Below, piece after piece: positions 63,227-64,000 of a stretch of DNA of 64,000 bases. The stretch's first letter is position 1. The number at the start of each line of letters is the position of its first letter. The translations under genes and the position numbers were made by a program. The notes below the pieces were generated by a model that saw only the letters and a list, made by a program, of their open reading frames with translations, had not been told where the DNA came from and did not search any database. Source of the DNA: Fragilariopsis cylindrus CCMP1102 (Eukaryota; Bacillariophyta; Bacillariophyceae; Bacillariales; Bacillariaceae); contig FMBT01000301.1 of NCBI GenBank assembly GCA_900095095.1, forward strand, positions 584,820 through 648,819. Reading direction: 5' to 3'.

Positions 63227-64000
63227 AATAAGATCAGTATAGCAAGAACACATGCCCATGCACTGGTATTTGGACCAAGAGCGTACGGAGGAGTAGGTTG
63301 TAATGACCTACGAATAGAACAAGGATTAGATGCAGTACAAAATCTAATCAGGCAATTACGAACACCAGGCTACGGCAAACAACTAGCTACAATCTTCCTG
63401 AGAACCTTCCAACATGCATCTGGACTATCGAAACCACTCCTAGAGTACCCCGGAATAAGAGCACCACACCTTGAGGGACATTATTACGTGCATATAAGAA
63501 GATTCCTAGCAAAGCACAGAGCTAGTCTGGAGATAGAATGTATACCAAAATCAATAGATGAAAGAATAGGAGATACATACATCATGGATGTAGTATGTGC
63601 ACCAGAAGCAGCATCGACATTGGATAGAACACAACTGAAACACTACACTGATGCAGAAATCAACCAACTTCACTACTGCAAGAGCTACCTACAGGTAAAA
63701 AGAATTTCCGATTTGTGCACAGCTGATGGAGCTTTTCTACCATCCATAGCAAAAGGTGAAAGAAGCATAAGACAATGTACATCCAAACTGAATGAAATAA
63801 CACAAGAAAGACCTGGAGATCAATCGTGGACAGTGTGGAGAAAATTCCTTAAGACAATATGCAAACCCAGTTCGAACCAAGATCCAAGATTTGATCCAAG
63901 ATCCGATCCACGTTTCAAGGAACCAAGTACCAATCCACGATCCAAGGAACCAAGCTCAGATCCAAGAGCTGGACCTAGGTTCAACGAACCAAGTACCAAG
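63227..64000 (+). CDS. C-terminal RT region of the LINE-like element, open to the window edge
   Basis: 258 codons without a stop up to the last base; there is no ATG at the start because it enters by a frame change from the preceding frame (ending near 63226). It contains ARTHAHALVFGPRAYGGVGC and NDLRIEQGLDAVQNLIRQL, then LRTFQHASGLSKPLLEY. Blocks of this kind follow the RT in related stramenopile elements. The last 40 codons repeat DPR and KEPS/NEPS units (FDPRSDPRFKEPSTNPR). The true end lies outside the window. Confidence 0.65.

Larger units (their letters stand above)
56235..64000 (+). mobile_element. Decayed LINE-like non-LTR retrotransposon, cut by the window end
   Basis: Order: ORF1-type region, acidic linkers, AP-type endonuclease, then reverse transcriptase and a conserved C-terminal region. 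An endonuclease ahead of RT with no LTRs marks a non-LTR element. Frame changes and stops interrupt most parts, so this copy is probably dead, though long parts stay open. The left end is not defined and the right end lies outside. The coding strand is A-rich like that of the copia element. Confidence 0.8.

Overview
The window reads as nuclear DNA of a diatom, most likely a raphid pennate of the Fragilariopsis/Pseudo-nitzschia type. The lineage is inferred, not proven. The signs are: three precursors with a hydrophobic signal ending in the Phe(+1) plastid-import motif of secondary red plastids; DUF6824 domains of the diatom type; a diatom-style ankyrin-like family and its F-box/LRR neighbours; a GABA-B-like receptor without a ligand domain; short GT-AG introns; many translated trinucleotide repeats; and retroelements of stramenopile type.

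Layout. 1-0.7 kb: a decayed tandem array with a period of about 191 bp. 1.2-30.3 kb: host genes with long intergenic gaps. These are a Golgi-type glycosyltransferase-like protein, two or three small low-complexity proteins, a plastid SAP-like protein, a spliced GT32 enzyme, a sulfotransferase-like protein, a 7TM receptor, a spliced membrane-anchored proprotein convertase, a 1564-residue plastid-targeted FG-rich protein, and a secreted protein with three six-Cys repeats. Several (glycosyltransferases, sulfotransferase, convertase, Cys-rich surface protein) would work in the secretory pathway or at the cell surface, but nothing shows they act together.

30.9-42.1 kb is a turnover zone. It holds a dead copia fragment, a small zinc-binding protein, and a convergent F-box(+)/ankyrin-like(-) pair present twice, with relics of both families. 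One ankyrin-like copy is frameshifted and carries a Gly-Phe tail like an FG nucleoporin. 42.3-46.8 kb is one very large gene with a PDZ domain, three DUF6824 domains, a RanBP2 zinc finger and two tandem SUMO-interaction-like motifs.

49.1-55.3 kb is a complete, apparently very young Ty1/copia element: identical 217-bp LTRs, a 5-bp GAAAT target duplication, and gag and pol in one frame split by a single UGA. The 12 bases just after its 5' LTR are perfectly complementary to a segment inside its own LTR, which suggests a self-primed reverse transcription mechanism. 56.2 kb to the end is a frameshifted non-LTR (LINE-like) element with ORF1, endonuclease and reverse transcriptase regions, running off the window. 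The LTR and non-LTR elements share the same small repeat modules in translated linkers.

Best candidates for something undescribed are the self-priming copia element, the module shared by two unrelated retroelement classes, and the plastid-targeted FG-rich protein whose only two tryptophans sit in KWSP/RWSP motifs like those of the diatom pyrenoid linker PYCO1. All assignments come from reading the sequence; no database search was run.
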